Shown one piece after another: positions 51,208 to 53,233 of a stretch of 53,233 bases of DNA (the stretch's first letter is position 1; each line of letters begins with the position of its first letter). Position numbers and translations under genes: made by a program. Under the pieces are notes generated by a model. The model was not told the origin of the DNA. It saw nothing but the letters and a program-made list of their open reading frames with translations, and searched no databases. The stretch comes from Clostridium sp. (lineage in GTDB: Bacteria; Bacillota; Clostridia; Lachnospirales; Lachnospiraceae). The stretch covers positions 1-53,233 of the forward strand of contig JAMPFS010000020.1 of assembly GCA_023664325.1 (NCBI GenBank). The letters run 5' to 3'.

Positions 51208-52455
51208 TTAATCAAGCAGCTTACACTCTTCTTTTCTGCTTACTGTCCACACATCCTCCTCGATATTGCCGGATACCTCAATATAATCATCATCCTCGCC
51301 GGGTATGTCATACCAGAACGAAACTTTATGCGCCGATTCCACGAAAAATCCAAGCAGCCCGATCTCATTTTTCCGGTAAGCCTTCTCTCCTTTGCCTGTC
51401 TTTTGTTCAATTAAGGGCAGCAGTTTCTTATTCCATGCGGCTGTATCACGCATAATCGCCAGGAAATCTGCTTTTACCTGTTCCATATCTTCATCCTGTA
51501 AGGTTTTCGGTTTCAGCCTCACACAGCAGTCATAATCTTCATCCCATGTTATATTTTCATTGAAAAAGCAATCAGAATCCCAATAAAATACAAGCTCTTT
51601 CTGCCCGAAATGCACTTTGGCAGCCTCCCGGTATGCCTCGATCTCTTTTTTGATACCGTTATCCCAGTCATACGCCGGAACCAGTATCTCAAACTGCCCG
51701 TTAGAACCGTAGATTTGTATGCTTCCATATCCCTCTATCTTATAATAACCGGGGATAAAACAGGATATCCCCGCTGTGTCAGATCTCGCCGTACTATTCG
51801 CCATATAGATTATGCCTGCCGTGTAGGACAATTGGAGCTTGGGGATTTCCATTGCAAACAAATGCAGATGATCCGTAATGTACAATGTATCATTTTGAAA
51901 AAAGCACGTCCATGTCGATGCCTTATACCGATGCTTATATTGTTTTTCCCGCACTGTTTTCCCATATTCTACGGATAATACATCCAGCGGATAACAATCA
52001 ATATCGGTTGGAATATGTAACCCTTGAAAAATTTTTTTCTGTATGCGGTTTTTCTCTTTCCGCAGCCCGGTATGGTCTTTTTTGCTGTTAAGTATTTTCA
52101 TGATGATGAGATATAACACCAGCAAAATGGTAATGCCAAACACGCAAATGCCAAGCCCTATAATCAAACCCCACAGGGCATCCGGCGAATTTTTCATGAT
52201 CTCGCCTATATTGGGCAAATGCACAAGCAGCGGAATATAGGGAACCAATAAAATCATCCCCAACACGGTTAAAAACTGCAGCGGGAACGGCAAAATCGAA
52301 AAGGGCAGATATCCTGCATAATTGGTTATCTGTTTTTCGTATTGCTTGTTTATGTCCAGCCATTCCTGCCATAAGGCTTCCCCGGTTCTTGCCTGCTCAT
52401 AAGCCGAGCCGTCATACTGTCTGATTTCTGTGTTGTAATCAAAAAAATTGTTCAT
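51208..52455 (-). CDS. Two-span membrane protein, unknown function
   Basis: The product has 415 residues. Two membrane helices lie near residues 52-80 (PFPLQFLTVLGMILLVPYIP) and 93-120 (ALWGLIIGLGICVFGITILL). The rest is a large cytoplasmic region with a middle beta-rich part (CYPLDVLSVEYGKTVREKQY, then CFFQNDTLYITDHLHLFAME). The C-terminal 100 residues (RLKPKTLQDEDMEQVKADFL, then VSFWYDIPGEDDDYIEVSGN) resemble the DUF2262-type immunity fold. That likeness is weak. It is 31 bp after another orphan gene. Confidence 0.65.
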   Translation of the reverse strand: MNNFFDYNTEIRQYDGSAYEQARTGEALWQEWLDINKQYEKQITNYAGYLPFSILPFPLQFLTVLGMILLVPYIPLLVHLPNIGEIMKNSPDALWGLIIGLGICVFGITILLVLYLIIMKILNSKKDHTGLRKEKNRIQKKIFQGLHIPTDIDCYPLDVLSVEYGKTVREKQYKHRYKASTWTCFFQNDTLYITDHLHLFAMEIPKLQLSYTAGIIYMANSTARSDTAGISCFIPGYYKIEGYGSIQIYGSNGQFEILVPAYDWDNGIKKEIEAYREAAKVHFGQKELVFYWDSDCFFNENITWDEDYDCCVRLKPKTLQDEDMEQVKADFLAIMRDTAAWNKKLLPLIEQKTGKGEKAYRKNEIGLLGFFVESAHKVSFWYDIPGEDDDYIEVSGNIEEDVWTVSRKEECKLLD

Positions 52456-52486
52456 CTTAATCTCCTTTATCCTGCGAAATCGTTAC

Positions 52487-53005
52487 TCATATAATTCTTG
52501 ACAGGCTTCTCCCGTCAAACCGGTTTCCCCAGCCTTTATTCTCCTCTATGCGGAATCTCCTGAAAGCATCGATATCCGGCAGTGGTATCTGTTTTTTCGT
52601 CATATAATCAATCAATTTTGTGAGTTCATAAAAACTTTCTTGTCCGTAGCCCACTATCACGCTGTAGGAATGGCTGGCTCCGATAGCGTAGACAGCCGAC
52701 ATCACATCATCTATCTGCTCATCAATGTTCTGATATAATTGATAAAGATATTGAAACGTATCCTCATCCAAATATTCAAAATCGTGTTCTTCATATGACC
52801 TAAATTCCAACAAATTTTCCGGGATCATTTCGGATATGATTCCATTCCAATCATCTAAATATTCGATACTGGTAAAACTCCAGAGGGCTTCCAGTACGAT
52901 TTTCCAATCCTGCACCCGGTAGCCCAAATGAAACAGGGTGTTTTCAAAACAGCAGATGCCATATGACACCCTACCCATTAATGAAACAGTTTTTAGTATT
53001 TCCAT
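52487..53005 (-). CDS. Hypothetical helical protein, immunity-like
   Basis: The product has 172 residues, acidic and mostly helical (EILKTVSLMGRVSYGICCFE, then NLLEFRSYEEHDFEYLDEDT and SFYELTKLIDYMTKKQIPLP). The ATG at 53005 is used since GGAGG lies seven bases upstream; the TTG at 53011 abuts it. No family is recognised. Small acidic helical genes beside a membrane orphan are often immunity proteins. It starts 14 bp after the truncated toxin-like ORF. Confidence 0.65.
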   Translation of the reverse strand: MEILKTVSLMGRVSYGICCFENTLFHLGYRVQDWKIVLEALWSFTSIEYLDDWNGIISEMIPENLLEFRSYEEHDFEYLDEDTFQYLYQLYQNIDEQIDDVMSAVYAIGASHSYSVIVGYGQESFYELTKLIDYMTKKQIPLPDIDAFRRFRIEENKGWGNRFDGRSLSRII

Positions 53006-53018
53006 TTCCAAGCCTCCC

Positions 53019-53135
53019 CTATCTGACTTTATCGCTTGTTAATTCTTCTTCCATATTACTCATAAGGTATTTGTCCTTTACCAAATCATAAAATTCATTT
53101 TTGATATGGTATGCGTATCCTTGTCTTATTTCCAT
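53019..53135 (-). pseudogene. Truncated type III toxin-like ORF (CptN/ToxN family)
   Basis: The frame is 38 codons: MEIRQGYAYHIKNEFYDLVK, then DKYLMSNMEEELTSDKVR and stop. The opening GYAYHIKxEFxDLVxDxxLM matches, from memory, the start of CptN/ToxN-type endoribonucleases found in gut clostridia; those run to about 150-170 residues, so most of the enzyme is missing after LMSN. GGAG sits seven bases before the ATG, and a terminator stands 15 bp upstream with a pseudoknot-capable RNA before it, the type III layout. Confidence 0.55.
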
Positions 53136-53149
53136 GATTTCTCCTTATA

Positions 53150-53181
53150 AAAAATCCCCATCAAAACTGATGGGGATTTTT
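53150..53181. terminator. Strong terminator before the truncated toxin-like ORF
   Basis: AAAAATCCCCATCA and TGATGGGGATTTTT form a perfect 14-bp stem with loop AAAC, and can act in both directions. In type III toxin-antitoxin loci such a terminator separates the RNA antitoxin repeats from the toxin gene and sets their ratio. Confidence 0.9.
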
Positions 53182-53185
53182 ACGA

Positions 53186-53221
53186 ACTATACTACTTATA
53201 TCCCACCTGTATAGCAAGTGG
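53186..53221 (-). ncRNA. Pseudoknot-capable RNA, candidate type III antitoxin repeat unit
   Basis: On the minus strand CCAC (53221-53218) pairs with GTGG (53206-53203), and the loop sequence CTATAC pairs with downstream GTATAG, the H-type pseudoknot topology of ToxI/CptI RNAs. It is directly followed by the terminator and the toxin-like ORF. Only one unit fits before the window ends. Confidence 0.5.
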
Positions 53222-53233
53222 CAATCATTTACA

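Overview
The window looks like chromosome from a spore-forming member of the Lachnospiraceae (Clostridia). The grounds are low-to-moderate GC, AGGAGG-type ribosome binding sites, the sporulation pair yqfC-yqfD beside rpsU and phoH, a BofC-like protein, a CotF-like coat protein, RecU, a short HisG with HisZ, and YerB and YkuD envelope proteins. This rests on gene content and motifs only; no database search was possible.

Bases 1-43,000 are mostly housekeeping genes, nearly all on the minus strand. Read in the direction of transcription they are: (a) DUF896 - 5-formyl-THF cyclo-ligase - proA - MoxR ATPase - VWA protein (4254 down to 115); (b) rpsU - yqfC - yqfD - phoH - ybeY - DUF3048 lipoprotein - cdd - BofC-like - two flavoproteins (13161 down to 4630); (c) trpS - hisZ - hisG - hisD - hisB - hisI - small membrane protein - alaS (21871 down to 13352); (d) relics of an ECF sigma / anti-sigma pair, a plus-strand TtcA-like gene, then recU, an RNA pseudouridine synthase, an SDR, an RsmF-like methyltransferase and a small alarmone synthetase; (e) deoB - pyrimidine phosphorylase - D,D-carboxypeptidase - metallophosphoesterase - L,D-transpeptidase - purine phosphorylase - amidohydrolase - M23 peptidase, which mixes nucleoside salvage with cell-wall genes; (f) a beta-propeller-like membrane protein and a DAHP synthase.

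From about 41 kb to the right edge the DNA is accessory. It holds a zeta-type toxin with a candidate antitoxin, immunity-like proteins of unknown function, a GNAT, a CotF-like protein, a membrane alpha/beta hydrolase, a SRPBCC protein and a half-size EamA transporter between two 109-bp direct repeats. It also holds an intact YefM/RelE-type toxin-antitoxin pair, a DinJ-type antitoxin with a broken YafQ-type toxin, and a dense set of gene fragments: two GNAT 3' ends, a 5'-truncated ORF6N/PLD-like gene and an ankyrin tail. At the extreme right edge a pseudoknot-capable RNA segment, a terminator and a truncated toxin-like ORF have the layout of a decayed type III (CptIN/ToxIN-like) toxin-antitoxin locus.

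Three copies of a MITE-like element (TIR core AGGTAATTG, TA at the ends) lie at the left edge, at 4281-4620 and at 38402-38521, all in intergenic gaps. The strongest leads are the type III locus at the edge, the MITE family, and a perfect palindrome in the ORF6N gene that encodes the same RSQxATS motif on both strands.
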